5,779 nucleotides of DNA from JAFEDN01 sp965651935 (GTDB lineage Bacteria; Pseudomonadota; Gammaproteobacteria; Coxiellales; Coxiellaceae), in assembly GCA_965651935.1 (NCBI GenBank), contig CBFGTC010000030.1:1-5779 (forward strand). The letters run 5' to 3'. A program made the position numbers and the translations under genes. Positions 5,508-5,779 of the stretch are shown here, piece after piece. Below the pieces are notes generated by a model that did no database searches, had not been told where the DNA came from, and saw nothing but the letters and a program-made list of their open reading frames with translations. The stretch's first letter is position 1. Each line of letters begins with the position of its first letter.

Positions 5508-5779
5508 AAAAATTCCTTCCCCGAAGGAAAAAAACGTAAATATTCGGTCAACCCATCGATTTTTTTCGATTTTTGACTGAAAAACCTAACTTTGATCTCA
5601 TCATTCCAGCGAAAGCTGGAATCTAGTTTTATCATATTGTCCCTAGATCCCAGCTTTCGCTGGAATGATGTACGGGTTGACCGAATATTTACAAAAAAAC
5701 GATATAACTCATATTCCGCACCACTTAACCTGGATATTTCATTGTAGGATTTAAAAAGGAGTAGCGAAAATCTAACATT
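5504..5779 (-). CDS. Partial minus-strand ORF with in-frame MITE insert
   Basis: From the right edge, minus-strand reading is open for 91 codons and ends in TAA at 5506-5504, overlapping the glycosyltransferase stop (TTAA shared). The first 29 residues (including KSYNEISRLSGAEYELYRFF) precede the MITE. The next 55 (VNIRSTRTSF...GLTEYLRFF) are the MITE plus one 8-bp duplication copy. The last seven are PSGKEFF. Without the insert the protein would end ELYRFFPSGKEFF. An intrinsic terminator in minus orientation overlaps the stop, which supports a real transcript on this strand. The start is outside the window and the product is unrecognised. It could be a chance open frame, since the non-MITE part is only 36 codons. 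Confidence 0.4.
   Translation of the reverse strand, partial: NVRFSLLLFKSYNEISRLSGAEYELYRFFVNIRSTRTSFQRKLGSRDNMIKLDSSFRWNDEIKVRFFSQKSKKIDGLTEYLRFFPSGKEFF
5506..5529 (-). terminator. Intrinsic terminator for minus-strand transcription
   Basis: On the minus strand TTCCTTC and GAAGGAA (5529-5523 and 5519-5513) form a 7-bp stem with a GGG loop, followed at once by seven T residues (5512-5506). On the plus strand only A residues follow, so it does not terminate the glycosyltransferase mRNA. The T-tract overlaps the stop codon of the converging minus-strand ORF. Confidence 0.6.
5536..5692 (-). mobile_element. MITE, copy 2 (157 bp), inverted relative to copy 1
   Basis: The same element as 2899-3054 in opposite orientation, about 94% identical by hand count, with one extra A inside. 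The end repeats GTAAATATTCGGTCAACCC (5536-5554) are perfect over 19 bp with the right end (5674-5692). It is flanked by a perfect 8-bp direct repeat AAAAAAAC (5528-5535 and 5693-5700). The paired internal TCATTCCAGCG-type arms are present. Having its own duplication, different from that of copy 1, shows an independent insertion. Confidence 0.9.

Noticed and set aside
2891..5700. Composite transposon bounded by the two MITEs
   Set aside because: Each copy has its own different 8-bp duplication, so they inserted independently.
5758..5779. GGAG at 5758-5761 as ribosome site of a plus-strand gene
   Set aside because: No ATG, GTG or TTG follows before the window ends, and the minus frame is open here.

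Overview
The window looks like an accessory stretch of an AT-rich gammaproteobacterial chromosome. The kinds of genes and short dispersed palindromic repeats seen here fit an intracellular Legionellales-type bacterium (Legionella / Coxiella / Rickettsiella relatives). That placement is an inference from composition and gene content; no marker gene is present to fix it.

Layout. Positions 1-156 hold no supported gene, only two imperfect hairpins. Positions 157-1513 are an IS3-family insertion sequence on the minus strand. It has imperfect 21-bp terminal inverted repeats, orfA, an A8G slippery site for -1 frameshifting, and an orfB broken by an in-frame TGA between the first catalytic Asp and the D35E pair. 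The 3' tail of orfB is a near-perfect 30-bp-arm hairpin. Positions 1576-2512 are a frameshifted gene for an endonuclease/exonuclease/phosphatase (EEP, DNase I-like) fold protein. Its SDH motif, normally last, comes first, so it reads as a circular permutation of the fold. Positions 2513-3110 are intergenic: a terminator, a 20-bp-arm palindrome, a possible decayed ORF and the first copy of a 156-bp MITE. Positions 3111-3920 encode an unrecognised 269-aa soluble protein. Positions 3969-5507 encode a GT39/ArnT-like membrane glycosyltransferase with its own extended -10 promoter. Positions 5536-5692 are a second, inverted copy of the MITE. It sits in a minus-strand reading frame that converges on the glycosyltransferase and continues off the right edge.

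The clearest new signals are three. (1) The permuted EEP architecture. (2) A MITE family with two copies, about 94% identical by hand count, each flanked by its own perfect 8-bp target duplication. (3) In the second copy, MITE plus duplication is exactly 55 codons with no stop in the minus frame, so it is inserted in frame in a reading frame, much as Rickettsia palindromic elements are. The genes do not form an obvious pathway. The glycosyltransferase probably acts on an envelope glycan. The EEP and 269-aa genes look like lineage-specific accessory genes, possibly former or present effectors, but nothing in the sequence proves secretion. Decay is common here: two of the four main coding units (orfB and the EEP gene) carry inactivating changes.
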